Made by a program: the position numbers and the translations under genes. From contig CM073590.1 in NCBI GenBank assembly GCA_037074705.1, positions 165,414,746-165,478,745 of the forward strand: 64,000 nt of DNA. Direction: 5' to 3'. This DNA comes from Zhengitettix transpicula (Eukaryota > Arthropoda > Insecta > Orthoptera > Tetrigidae). Below, one piece after another: positions 25,103 to 36,000 of the stretch (its first letter is position 1; each line of letters begins with the position of its first letter). The notes beneath the pieces are model-generated. The model was not told the DNA's origin. It was given only the letters and a program-made list of their open reading frames with translations, and did no database searches.

Positions 25103-26105
25103 TGGCGACATTTTCATTACAAGAACAACGAGTTATAATTCGTTATCTGCGCTACAACCCATTTAAATTCATCGCCAGTTGAGACAGACATGCCATGACG
25201 GTTTCATGAATCTGCACCCGTGGGTGCGACTGCTCAAAGAAGGGAAAACGACTTAAGACAACTAAATGAAGCAACACTACCTTGCAGAAGCTGGTCGGGA
25301 AATATGGCCAAGAGGGTGGAGGCACTTGATTTAAAGAAACACCGATTAAGCGTCAAAGATATTGCGTCCAAAGTTGCCAATTTCATGGGATCTGCGCACA
25401 CAATCCTTCTTGATGAGCTAAAAATTTGGAAAGTGTCCTCCAGGTGGCTTCCAGGAATGCAGAGGGACTAACTCAAGGCTGCGAACTTATCAATTTATTA
25501 GAAAACGCGTGTTGAAGGTATGAATGGGACTTTGTTTGCAACAATTGCAGCCACGGATGACTCTTGTATGCCGTTTTTCAATCCTAAAATGAAGCGCTGA
25601 TAAGCTCATTGGAATCGGTTTGACTCACTCCACCTAATAACTTTCAGGTAAGGTTCAGAAGTGAAATAATGATGAATGGCAACCATGTTTTGGGACACCG
25701 ACAGCGTCATTGTGTCGACAAGTTCCTTCCAGCATTGTGCTCTTTCGCGAGGACAATGACCTGGCGCATCGGGCGAACGCGACGGAGCAGTTTCCTCGAG
25801 AAAATAACTTTGAAGTGGCTTCCCATGCTCCCTACTCACTTGATCTGGCTCCCAGCGATTTTTGGCTTCCCTTCAACAATGGAACATATACACCGTAGTC
25901 GCACATTCCGCAGTCGCGCCGCTATTTGATCAGCGTTGTTCCACTGGTAAAAAAAGACTTAGATAATCAATGATAGAAGTCCTTGAATAATGACGACGAC
26001 GTTGTAAAAAGTGTTTACGGCTGCACGGAGATTACGTTAAAAATGACGGAAGCTTCAAATTATTGAGTGATTATTTTGTGAAAAAATACATGGGATACTG
26101 TAGAA
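25103..26105 (+). pseudogene. Decayed mariner-family (DD34D) transposase
   Basis: The remnant covers roughly a full mariner transposase (about 1 kb, family usually near 345 residues) but is broken by stops and frameshifts. In order: an N-terminal helix-turn-helix start (MATFSLQEQRVIIRYL at 25103), a second DNA-binding segment (LSVKDIASKVANFMGSAHTI, then KVSSRWLP, near 25342-25458), the first catalytic Asp in FWDTD (codon 25694-25696), the second in REDN (codon 25752), and the third in SLDLAPSD (codon 25857-25859) with 34 residues between the second and third, which is the DD34D spacing of mariner. The C-terminal motif CLRLHGDYVKNDGSF is legible near 26011-26055. Clear terminal inverted repeats were not located. 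An upstream open frame (24897-25082) may belong to the element's 5' region but is unrecognised. The element is an inactive fossil. Confidence 0.85.
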
Positions 26106-27525
26106 CTTGAACGCACCTCGTAATATATACTAGTATTTGTCAAGTTGGAAAAAGCTGATTATCTACTAATTTTTTTACTGAAAGGTAGGAGGAAATACGG
26201 ACTTGCAATTAAAAATAGTTTTCTCTTATTAATTTAATTTATCTAAGCGACATGTTTAACAATAAATCAACATCTTTAAGTGTACTTTATGTTTGTGGTA
26301 ACAAAGTGTACAAATGAATGCGTTTATAAAACATTCAGAGCTTATATATTTTTGTCCGAAAGAACAATAATCACTTACTACTAACAATTGACAGGAAGTA
26401 ATTTAATTTTTAAAATGAATAATGTAAACGAATATAGAATGTGTAAGGCTATAAAAATGTTCACACTCTAATATGAGACTAAAATTACAAGCGTAGTACA
26501 CGAATAAACATTTTACGAGATTGTCGTCTATTATATTTAGAAAAGACGAGGAATCAAATGTTCTAAATGGCGTTTAGTGACTGGCAATGTCAAATGCTAA
26601 AACAACAAAAAATCCATAATGCATCTTCACTTATTTTGATTTGCATTAAGTACGTAAAATTGTAATTCTTATTGCTTTTATTGAGATTTCTAAAAATTAT
26701 GTACGTTATTTCTTTTTGTTACACGGTTTTAAAACTTTTGCAGTGGAAATAAATTTAAAATCAAACCAGTTTATAGGCCCGATAGATTTGAAGAAACGAA
26801 TCCGCTGAAAATAATGGGTTTCACCTGTGGGTTAGTTAACGAAATTTATGAACGTCATTAAGAAAAGAATGGGGGGGTGTGAGATCCATGCTCAGCACCA
26901 ATTAAAATATCGCGCTATATTTTAGGCAGGTCTCGTTTCAGTTCGAAAAGTAATCACGGGCTGTGGGAAACATAAGTTTATATCTATTTAAAGGAAACAA
27001 TAGAATGTTGCAATTCAATATTTTAAATTGTAGCTTGAAGTTAAGTAGACAGTAAACATTCTTATAGGTTTGTTACTCAAATCTTATTAAACGTACTCAT
27101 GAGTACGTCAATATTTGTCGTTCATTTAAATATGGCTTGAAATTTTTACAATAGTGTTCCTGGAAGATGATTTTGATTATTAACGAAAGAAAGGTGTAGA
27201 TCATTATCCTCTGAAGGGCATACCTGATCATGCGTTTCATACGTTATCCACGTTGTGTGCTTTCATGAAGTTTATTAGGATCTTACATTTCGGGGAACTT
27301 CAACTTTTAGAAAGAAAGGACTTATCTAAAGATATGGTATAGGAGATAGAGCTTATTAGCATATTCATATTTCTTTTTGTAATTTCAATTTGTAGTCTGT
27401 TTAAAATAATAACCCCTCAGTCACTCATCTCGTTTCTGGTGTAATACGAATAGATACATTTTATCATACCTCGTATATTATTACTTATACTGAATACGGT
27501 AAGGAAACGGAAGGGTGCAGTTTAC
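26106..27525. other. Intronic AT-rich sequence
   Basis: No recognised repeat or exon lies between the mariner remnant and the exon at 27526. Confidence 0.45.
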
Positions 27526-27691
27526 CTCTTTCTTGTGCAGTCTGTACTCGGAGGCGCCGTGGCGCTCTATCTGCGGCGTCTCCATGCACACGCGGGCTTC
27601 CACTTCCTGCGTCGCGATCAGGCGTCTATTCTCCTGCTTCCAGCTCAGAGCTGTGAAACTCTCGAAAAAGGATCCATCTGTTTCTTGAACC
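27526..27691 (-). CDS. Exon of UNC13D/BAIAP3-family protein (first visible exon)
   Basis: This minus-strand exon is 166 bp: one base completing an upstream codon, then 55 codons. The acceptor is TTTCTAG (27692-27698) and the donor GTAAAC (27520-27525). The peptide starts VQETDGSFFESFTALSWKQE, continues NRRLIATQEVEARV, and ends IERHGASEYRLHKKE. Joined in phase to the exon at 20237-20404 it gives ...HKKE-LEQLYVEVLY..., which reads as one uninterrupted polypeptide. The region is G+C-rich compared with flanking intron, as expected of a conserved exon. It would be the segment just N-terminal to the first helix of UNC13D/BAIAP3 proteins. The preceding exon must end with two bases of a split codon, so the exon-like segment at 38239-38392, which ends in phase 0, cannot be its direct neighbour. 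Confidence 0.75.
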
Positions 27692-29780
27692 CTAGAAAAT
27701 AAAGTAGTACTTATTAAGTATTGGTATTTAAAGGATAATATTTAGGAATGTGAATGCCTATGCAGAAAGCAACACAATTTTGGTTCGAGTGAGTTACCTA
27801 ACCTTTATTAACTACTGTTCGTGGCGATTTTTCAACTAATTTAACTTTTTTTTGTTAATAATATTTACTGAAACGCCCTCTATTAGTCTTAGTTAAAATG
27901 TAAAGTTTCAGTGTTATGCATTAAAAAATAATATGGAAAACGTTAAATACCTTTCGTTATTTGTTACATCATACACTTTCCTTTCCAGTCCATTTTTTTA
28001 TCAATAAAGCTTCAAAACCCCTAAGAATTAATTGTGGCGGCCATCGAACTGCCTTCAACCATGTATGTATCATAACAATCGGTCAGTTCAAATTAAAATT
28101 GTTAGCACTTAATAAAGTGGCATTATAGAGACTAGGATTATACTGATTTAATATAGTTTGCTCTATTGTGGAAGTTAAATTTAGTATTTCCCAGCTAATT
28201 AAAATCTATATATTCAAAATAAGAACAAGACAGAAATCTGTTTATTCGAAGTGGGATACTGTACAAAGAGAGCGTTACTCATTAGACACCTTTTCTGTCG
28301 TGTTAATATTTCAATTATAATGAATATTTAACGCTAATTAATTTTTATAAAGGAACTGGAAAATTTTTAACTAGTTGCTGAATAGTAATACATAATTGTA
28401 TCAAAATTTTCATAACAAATTCGATCGCAAAAATTTGAAAACCAAAGAAGATAGAACATCGTTTAAATTAAAGTGGTTTATGAATGATGTACATAAACGG
28501 GAAAAAAGGAAAATAAAACCATGAAATTATAAATACTTTCTTATTGTATAAATCTCTAATTAATTCCGAATAATAAAGAGGATAAACTACTAACCTCCAG
28601 ATTTTATTCTATTCATTCGACCATTAACGTGTGTATATATAACATGAACATAGATGATTAATTTTACAAAATTTAATCGTAGATGAAATACTGTAATATT
28701 TTCTCAGAATTCAAATACCGTACAGTCAACCATTAAAGTAAAATCAACCGAAATAAAAACTAATTCTTCGTAGATGAAACAGTTGACCAATGACAATTCC
28801 GAAAAATTACAATTCAATGAGTACAAGGATCAGGGAATAAGCTTCAATAAAATGAAAGCTAAAAGTATAATGAAGGGCAGATTGCACAAAATATTGGTGA
28901 ATTACTCGTGTAAAGTTCGTGAGCATTTAAAATAACATTATTTTTAATATTTAAAGAGCAATAATAATTCCTATTATTTTAATGAATTAAGTAAAATTGT
29001 CAAAGAACAAAACCGGGATGAATAAAATAACTTTTTAAATTACGAACAGTATAACTTATATTTTAAAGTATAAACCACAAAAGAATGATTATACATACTT
29101 TATTTAAAACGAAATATTGCTCACATTTATTAATGAATGACTCAAATCGATTTGATGTTGCCATAAAAAATATTACAATATTTTTATGCGAGAATCAACG
29201 TAGAGGTAACATTTATTAAGGCCAACAGTCGTTTTTCCCGTAACAGGGAAGGCAGATATTGCTGTAGAATTGATTGCCAAACATAAACTTCCCGACATTT
29301 TGTGGCCTCTGTGGTGATAAACGCACGCAGGCTGCGATGTCGTGCATTCGAACGCAGGAACTTTATAGCTGTCATGTAGAAAAAAACAGGAGCTTCCAAT
29401 ATGCATTATAACTGTTAGCTAAGGGCTGCGTCGGTCATTATTTATAAAAGAAAAAGTTCTCATACGTAGACGGTAGAAAAACATGCCCTTAATTGATAGA
29501 ACAATATTTACCCCTGGTGTTCACATGACGGGTGGATATGAATAGAAGTCTTAACTTTAAAACGACGTACATATTATCATTATAGTATCGAAACAACAAA
29601 TTTATGAATATTTTATTTATCATCAGCACTGTTGTCGCGATTTTGAAAACTTATTAATTGTTTATTTTACAGAAGAATTTCAAATCAAGATTATCTACTA
29701 AATTCTATGGAAAAACTGTCTTTTAACAGTAATATATCGATTTATAAAATATAAAACGTCTACTATATACTAATTAGATA
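27692..29780. other. AT-rich sequence, probably 5' intron
   Basis: No gene is recognised. A small richer patch at 29170-29410 contains overlapping minus-strand open frames of 71 and 77 codons without a family match or splice signals. Confidence 0.4.
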
Positions 29781-29789
29781 AAGAGTATT

Positions 29790-29870
29790 CAATGAAAATC
29801 CAAAATAAAGTGATAAAATAAATACTACACAACGTTTCAATACACCTTGTTGCTTTCGTCAGGTGATTCA
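29790..29870 (-). repeat. Family HH arm with hammerhead-like core
   Basis: On the minus strand: CTGACGA (29856-29862), 17 bases, GAAAC (29834-29838), then GTTGTGTAGTATTTATTTTA and TCAC. This matches the right arm of the copies at 8455 and 46563. CTGACGA fits the CUGANGA hammerhead consensus exactly. Confidence 0.6.
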
Positions 29871-30116
29871 AAAACACAAAAGCCGCAAGAACGACACACC
29901 ACACAAAATACGAAATCGTATGAAATATTTAACATTTATGAAATGATGATTTCATTATAAGTTAACGATTGATGTACTCGCAGCCAGGAATTACAAGAAA
30001 TGAACTACTAAAAATAGTTAAAGATACAAATTTCGCTTTGATATTTCAAGATAAACCGAAGCAAAAATTTGCATGGGATGTTCAAATAAGAAAAACGGTC
30101 AATTTAGCATAAATAA

Positions 30117-30525
30117 ATTTGTATTATTCAACTAAAACCAAAAAAAATAATTACAATATTAGTTTCTTTCACTATTTTGTGACTTCATCAGGAAATTAAA
30201 CAGTTTTGAATGTCTAAGTTAAAATTAGATGTCCAAATATAAATTTTGTCTCATGTACTGCGTCCTAAGACGGTTGTAATTTCAGTTACAACTTTAAAAC
30301 CGATATAGGATGCAGTCCATGAGACAAAAATTAAAATCTGACATTTTATATCAAGATACATAGAAATTAATTTTTTTTTTACTTTTACTTAACTAATTAT
30401 TTTAACATATGTATATGTAAGCATACATTCAAAACTATCTATTAAGTGATGATATTCTAAAATATTGTACGAAACGTTACAAAATATTGAATTTATTTTT
30501 CGTCTTAGTTGCCTAATACAACTTT
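30117..30525. mobile_element. Palindromic element with hammerhead-like cores in both arms
   Basis: Left and right halves are inverted copies. TTGTATTATTCAACTAAAAC on the left pairs with TTGTATTAGGCAACTAAGAC read from the right on the minus strand. CAGTTTTGAATG also pairs across, and a central hairpin joins AATTTTGTCTCATG (30242-30255) with CATGAGACAAAAATT (30318-30332). Each arm carries a core pointing outward: left, minus strand, CTGATGA (30185-30191) to GAAAC (30162-30166); right, plus strand, GTGATGA (30446-30452) to GAAAC (30471-30475). The element is about 400 bp with no coding capacity. Confidence 0.7.
30162..30191 (-). ncRNA. Hammerhead ribozyme-like core (canonical CTGATGA/GAAAC)
   Basis: The minus strand reads CTGATGA, AGTCAC-AAAATA-GTGAAA, GAAAC. 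The middle forms a short stem (TCAC with GTGA), as for helix II. All conserved core positions (CUGANGA and GAAA) are present. A matching cleavage triplet and helices I and III were not established, so activity is unproven. Confidence 0.45.
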
Positions 30526-32440
30526 TTTCTGACTAATTCTCCATTTTATAAAAAATATTCTTAGACAAAAAATAGGTTTAATTATTATTCATAAAAGTAA
30601 TTTTAATCTTTATTGTTTGACTTACAATTATTTTCTACTCTTGAATAGAGTCAACTACAGACGATTAGAATTATAAAATCATGTACATGTTAATTTATAC
30701 GAAGGAACGTATTATCGGGAAATTTCAATAGGTCGGTTAATTGCTACTGAATAATGGAACGCATCTGAACATCATTTACTATTTGGCACTTTGTAATTCT
30801 CCGCATAGAAGATGCTATGGAATAATGGAGCGCTTGGTGCTTTTGTTTGACGAACAGAGCCAGTTTTATTTCTATGTTAATGCGGAACATGGTTGCGGTG
30901 TGACTTAGGACGGTATTATCATATAATGGGAAGAGTAAATGGAGCGCACAGCGACACCTGGCTCGGAATAAGGGGAGAGATTCTATCAGGATTCGATGCA
31001 GGCTTCTTCTAAATCGCAAATCTTCTTAATCCACACGAAGGCACTCGAAAACATTTTCCTCAGCTAGGCCAATATATTAAATAAATAATTTTTTGTTGTT
31101 ATGCTTTACATTTCGTTGTATAATGTGGGAAAAAATCTTACTATTTGTAATAATATAAATAAATAAACTTGAATTATGAATATAATTCATGCATAAAATT
31201 TAAATGATATCTTCTGCTGCCTTACCTGTTGCAAACGAAATTTCATTATTAAATTTAAATTATTAATAACTGTCAAACCTTAAGCGGTCCTCAATGAGGA
31301 CGAAACGTCGAAAAATTAATTTTTGTGAAAGATAATTAAATAAAGTGTGAAATTTCATTCTGTGGAACGGCTATTCAATTTTTGTAAAACATCTGTCTTT
31401 TTCTGTATCTAATTAAATCATATTTGTAAATATTTAAAGTTTCTTTAAAATATTCAAAATAACTGTCTGTTGTATTAGTTCAATGAAACTAGATATGCTG
31501 AAATTTCAGTCGTTAACACAGACCATTATTGTTATTATAATATATATAAAATAATTAAATATGGGTCTAAACAGTCGGAATATATTTGTTAGTTAATTAA
31601 AATTTGGAAACTTCAGTTTACAATATAAGTTAATGTGAAGCACAACGTTTCTTACTTATATTTGGGATCTTTTCATGTGTTAAATATTGTAAGAAAGACG
31701 TTAAAATTTATTTCTAATAACTTAAATACCAAAATATTGTTTCATTTATGTATAATATATAATTTTGACACTCTGAAACAACTTCAATGGCCGAAATACA
31801 TATAGATTGCACGGCGCATCTGAATCCCATTTATTCTTCACCCTGCTTTAGTCGCAAGAGTATTTGCAAATATTTATAAAGGAAAAAACGTTTCAGCCAT
31901 GGAAGTTGTTTAAGAATGTCTCAATGATACATTATATATTAAATTGTCATTATTTTTATTTTAAATATTTGGAATAAATTTGAACGTGTTTCTATGGAAT
32001 ATGTAACGCCTAAAGATATCCCAAATATGGGGAAAAACATTGCGTTTTACTTTAATTTTTATTTTAAACTGCAATTTATCAAAACATGTAATAGAAGATT
32101 CAGCTAATTCTGTGATTAAATTCATTGACTACTTTTTGCCCACATTCAATTATTTTATGCTTTATAAACTTGTTCAATTGTTATTTATTGCTCAAATTAA
32201 GTTCAAAATTTCCGGAAGTACCTGAAGAAAATCTAGTATTACATATAATGGACGACATAAACTATTCGATCAATAATGATGTGAAGGTATTAAGGAGAAA
32301 TAATAAGTGTTGCTGAATTCAATCTTACTTCATTATGGTTCGTCCGAACATTAGTCTAAGGAGGGAAAAATTAACCAAATTACATAATCCTGGATGGTGA
32401 CTAATTTCTTTATTTTTTCCTACAACATCGTCATATATCC
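30526..32440. other. AT-rich noncoding stretch with decayed HH-type hairpins
   Basis: No gene is recognised. A strong hairpin at 31286-31301 (GGTCCTC, AAT, GAGGAC) is followed directly by GAAACGTC (31302-31309). It resembles helix II plus the GAAAC core, but the preceding CTTAAGC departs from CUGANGA at two essential positions. Another decayed form is at 32010-32038. A 91-codon open frame at 30744-31019 on the minus strand has no family signal. Confidence 0.4.
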
Positions 32441-32446
32441 GTACTA

Positions 32447-32850
32447 GTTGGGTGCTCGCCGTTGCCCCCGGTTGTCGTAATTAAACTCAGCGCCATCAAT
32501 AACCCCGGATTTGACTCCAATCTCAGTTGTTTTGCATGAGTTTTTGTAGCCTCCTATACACAAAGGATTAGAAATTATACACAATCAACATCGTAAGAAA
32601 TACTATCAAACTCATTGACCCCGTAAAATAATTATCAAACTCAAATATCGGCCGTTTCAGCATGTTTAACCCCACCCCTATGTCTAAAGGAACACGAAAA
32701 TTGGTCAAATTTGCTCCACTGTTGTAGATTTGTATGAGGAACATACACATTGTTTTCCCTTCCACCCTCACAACGACTTAACCGTAAAGTTGAATTTTAT
32801 AATTAAACTCAACGACATCTATAACCATGGGTTCGACTCCAATCGTGTTT
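32447..32850 (+). mobile_element. Family T repeat, third copy
   Basis: It opens with ACTAGTTGGGTGCTCGCCGT, then TGCCCCCGG. The following blocks match the long copy: TAATTAAACTCAG, ACCCCGGATTTGACTCCAAT, AGAAATACTATCAA, GGCCGTTTCAGCATGTTTAA and GTAGATTTGTATGAGGAACA. The terminal microsatellite is not evident; the 3' end is uncertain. Confidence 0.65.
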
Positions 32851-34620
32851 TTTAGGTCACAGAATTTCCCGAGGTCTTTCGAATTGGAAAACTTGAGTTT
32901 TCACTACTGGCCACACTATACAAGTAGGAAAAAGTATAGAATACCCAACCTGTTGAATGGTACAGAGAGCTACTGTGCCTTTTGGCTATCACGTGTTGCA
33001 CTTTCTTGAAGCTCGGACACATTCAGAAAAGAACCATAATTGATGCTCGACCTCTCTTCACCGAATGTTCTCTTTATTTACAATATATATTCGGTTTTCT
33101 TTTAACATCTACGAGGAATACCAGCACGAACTGTTCGCGATGCGAAAGCAACACAGTAACTTTGGGTTGAGTCATCACACACTATTCGACGGGGTATCAG
33201 GAACACCCCTGGCAGAACAATATTTTAACTTTTCAACTTACTTATTTAGCTATTTTTTTTCGATTTGTTTTATTATATGCAGCACATTAGCGAAACCTCG
33301 AGTCGACAGGGAATAACAATGCTGAATGTTAACTTACATTAGTAAACGGACTCAAAAACCTTAATCCTGGAAACAGCTTAATTTGCTTAATGAGCGCGTG
33401 AAGGGTTTAGTTGAATCTCATGAATCTTGGAACAGGTTTCATCGTTAATAATAGAGATGTAATCACAAGAAAATTCTGGAAAAGATGTCTATAAAATCTT
33501 CAAAAGCTATATTTATCTCAGTTAATCAAACATTTTTTACAAAATTATCATATTCTTCAGATGAGTGACAGTTTTTTTTATATAAAACTGTGTTTTAGCA
33601 CTTTATTGTCATAGGGTATTATATTGTGTTCGAATAATCCAGATATTTTCTGGTTTGAGCTTTCAATAATTGAATAAACTTTGGTTAATATTCCTCCTTA
33701 GCATACAACGATATAATTTCAAGAGTTGCAGATGTTTACAGTCGTAAAAATAGATATTAGACCTTTTCGTCTAGAAATTTCTCTTAATTGGACTACTATT
33801 ACAAGAATTAAAATAAAATTTTAAGACGAACAACTCGGCAAGAAGTTTTCGAATTTCTCAAGTAAGATAAAGTTTATGCTCATTAAACTCTCAGATTTAC
33901 CAAATTTTACTGCGTTCCAGATAAGTCGGTCTCGAAAAGTTTCATAACATAGCATTGTCCCTCTACAGTTTCCAGACGGAATATAAAACTGCCATGCATA
34001 TTTATGGGATGTGTAAGCAAGCAAAATGCGTTGCATTAATTCCCTATCAGGATTTACAGCGAGGCGAGTAAATGAGTACCACGCGAAATAAATGAATGGG
34101 AAATATGTTTGAGCTGAAAATAAAGTTTGAGGTTGTCGGACCATGATTCCCGGATTAAATGCAACTTAACATTTAAATACGGAGTGAATGGAACTAAGAC
34201 CGGACAAATAAAATACGCAGTGACTCGAATAGCGATTCCGCTGTGATAATCCTTTAATTGTCCACAGTTAGAGATAGAAAAAAGGGAATAAAGAATTTAT
34301 TTCCAACCTCGTAAGTTAAATCAATTATTTACATTTTCAATAACTACACACGAGGCGCCAAATAATATAGATTTTTTTTTATTAGGACTTCTTTTAGTAT
34401 GATTATTTTATTTCTTTCGGTAATACAATTATAATATAATTGCAGAAAATGAAATATAGTTTTCATTTTATATTTTATATTTTACATTATTCGTTACGGT
34501 TTACATGTTTATAAAAATACAAACTTGATACCCCATGGATGGCTTATTACAGTGCATTCACAAAAGGTTATTTCTCACATTAAAATTCTGACATGAAAAA
34601 TACTTAGGAAACGTTTATTT
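32851..34620. other. Unassigned region
   Basis: Sequence at 33821-34144 is richer in G+C and has a 107-codon minus-strand open frame with no recognisable domain or splice site. The rest is AT-rich. Confidence 0.35.
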
Positions 34621-34632
34621 CTAAACGTGAAC

Positions 34633-34801
34633 ACTTTTCCCTGCATTTCTATAGGCGAATTCCCGGTAGGATCCTTAAAATATAGAGCGGGGGCCCTAGT
34701 CTACCCTTCCGCATCCCCCCTTTCAAATCCCTTCCTATGCAATTAAAGGGAAGTTGCCCAACGTGGATTACCCTCATGTAGTCTATTGCCCTAAAAAAAA
34801 A
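34633..34801 (+). mobile_element. Family S repeat, 5'-truncated, older of two insertions
   Basis: It starts near TTTTCCCTGCATTTC, corresponding to the middle of the full element, and ends CATGTAGTCTATTGCCCT with an A-run. It is flanked by CTAAACGTGAAC at 34621-34632 and 34802-34813, a 12-bp target-site duplication typical of target-primed reverse transcription. Confidence 0.9.
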
Positions 34802-34813
34802 CTAAACGTGAAC

Positions 34814-35348
34814 AAAAAAAACCCCGAGAAATGTTCTCTCGCAGGCTGAACCTTGTAGGAGACAGGAATGGGCTACATTTGGGGCTGCCTCTTCCTCTCT
34901 CCGTTTTTGAACTAAGGTTCCCACAATCCGAGGCACCTCGTCCTGTTTTCAGAGGTGTATGTTCCGGGGTCACAGACCTTGGGCATACGGTAAGAGTTGT
35001 TTCTCTTCCCATTGGAACAGTCGGCCAGCTGCCTCCTAAAATGGTCGAGGTACGGAGAAGGGAATGCTGCGTCCCCACAGCAAACTCTTCTCCCGCTATC
35101 GGAAGGGCGTGGGACAAGTACCCAATAGCCGACCTACCTGATGCAGGTTTTTCTAGGGTTTTCCCTGCATTACGTTTAAGCGAATGCCGGGCAGGATCCT
35201 TAAAGTATAGCCCGGGGGCCCTAGTTAACCCTTGGCTACCTTCCTTTACCCTTCCGCATCCCCTCTTTCAAATCCCTTCCTATGCTATTAAAGGGGAGTT
35301 GCCACCATGTGGATTACGCTCATGTAGCCTGTTACCCTAAAAAAACAA
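34814..35348 (+). mobile_element. Family S repeat, near full length
   Basis: It runs from TTCTCTCGCAGGCTGAACCT to CATGTAGCCTGTTACCCT plus A-run, and is flanked by CTAAACGTGAAC at 34802-34813 and 35349-35360. A 169-codon open frame (34831-35340) spans almost the entire element, and the opposite strand is also largely open. The element has no recognisable tRNA-type head, so it may be a SINE of another origin or the 3' part of a LINE. Confidence 0.85.
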
Positions 35349-35360
35349 CTAAACGTGAAC

Positions 35361-36000
35361 AGTTTATATCTGAAATGTTAGCAATTCTGAACAACAGTAA
35401 GAAAGAACGTAATATCTTTCTTGATATTATTTAATCGAAACTAAAACATAATTTTATGTATATGAACAATAAATATCCATCTTTAACGGTCTGAAAACAT
35501 ATTTTATTATTATTAATTATTAATAGAGATTTCGACTGTATTTTCCATTATCATTCTGTAAAATATTTTATATATGAATATAATAGACACAATTTTCGAA
35601 AACAAATTAGTTTGAGACATTAGAGACATACCGTCTTGGCCGTCTTCAGTAAAAATTATATTTTACTATTTGTATGGTAACCATTGATTTATATATTTCT
35701 TGTGATATACTATTTAAAATTGCAAATGATTCATTGTGTTAACAAAAACTTTGTAAACAACATTTTCAGTAAGACTATTTATACTTTTATTTTTGATTTT
35801 ATACATATTAATAGCTTCCAATATTTTACGTTTTTAAAGTTGTTGATATTTCTGCACGATTTTAATATTATCCGGGCCCTCTGATTGTTGATAATTTTGT
35901 TATGAATGGAAAGGGCCGTGTTAGTTTTAAAACTTAGTTTAATATTAATAATTTGGTTATAAATTTTAGTTTTTAAATTTATACTTTATTATAAACAGAT
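35361..36000. other. AT-rich sequence, nothing recognised
   Basis: No gene, exon or repeat end was seen. Confidence 0.45.

Larger units (their letters stand above)
20405..27525 (-). other. Intron of the UNC13D/BAIAP3-like gene, 7.1 kb
   Basis: The interval is bounded by a donor GTAAAC at 27520-27525 and an acceptor CAG at 20405-20407. It contains two family S copies (20567, 24470), a decayed mariner (25103-26105) and otherwise AT-rich sequence. A slightly GC-richer patch at 22905-23120 has no recognised motif. No additional exon was found inside. Confidence 0.65.

Noticed and set aside
30744..31019. 91-codon minus-strand open frame
   Set aside because: No domain, no splice sites and no start context. 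Composition alone can explain it.
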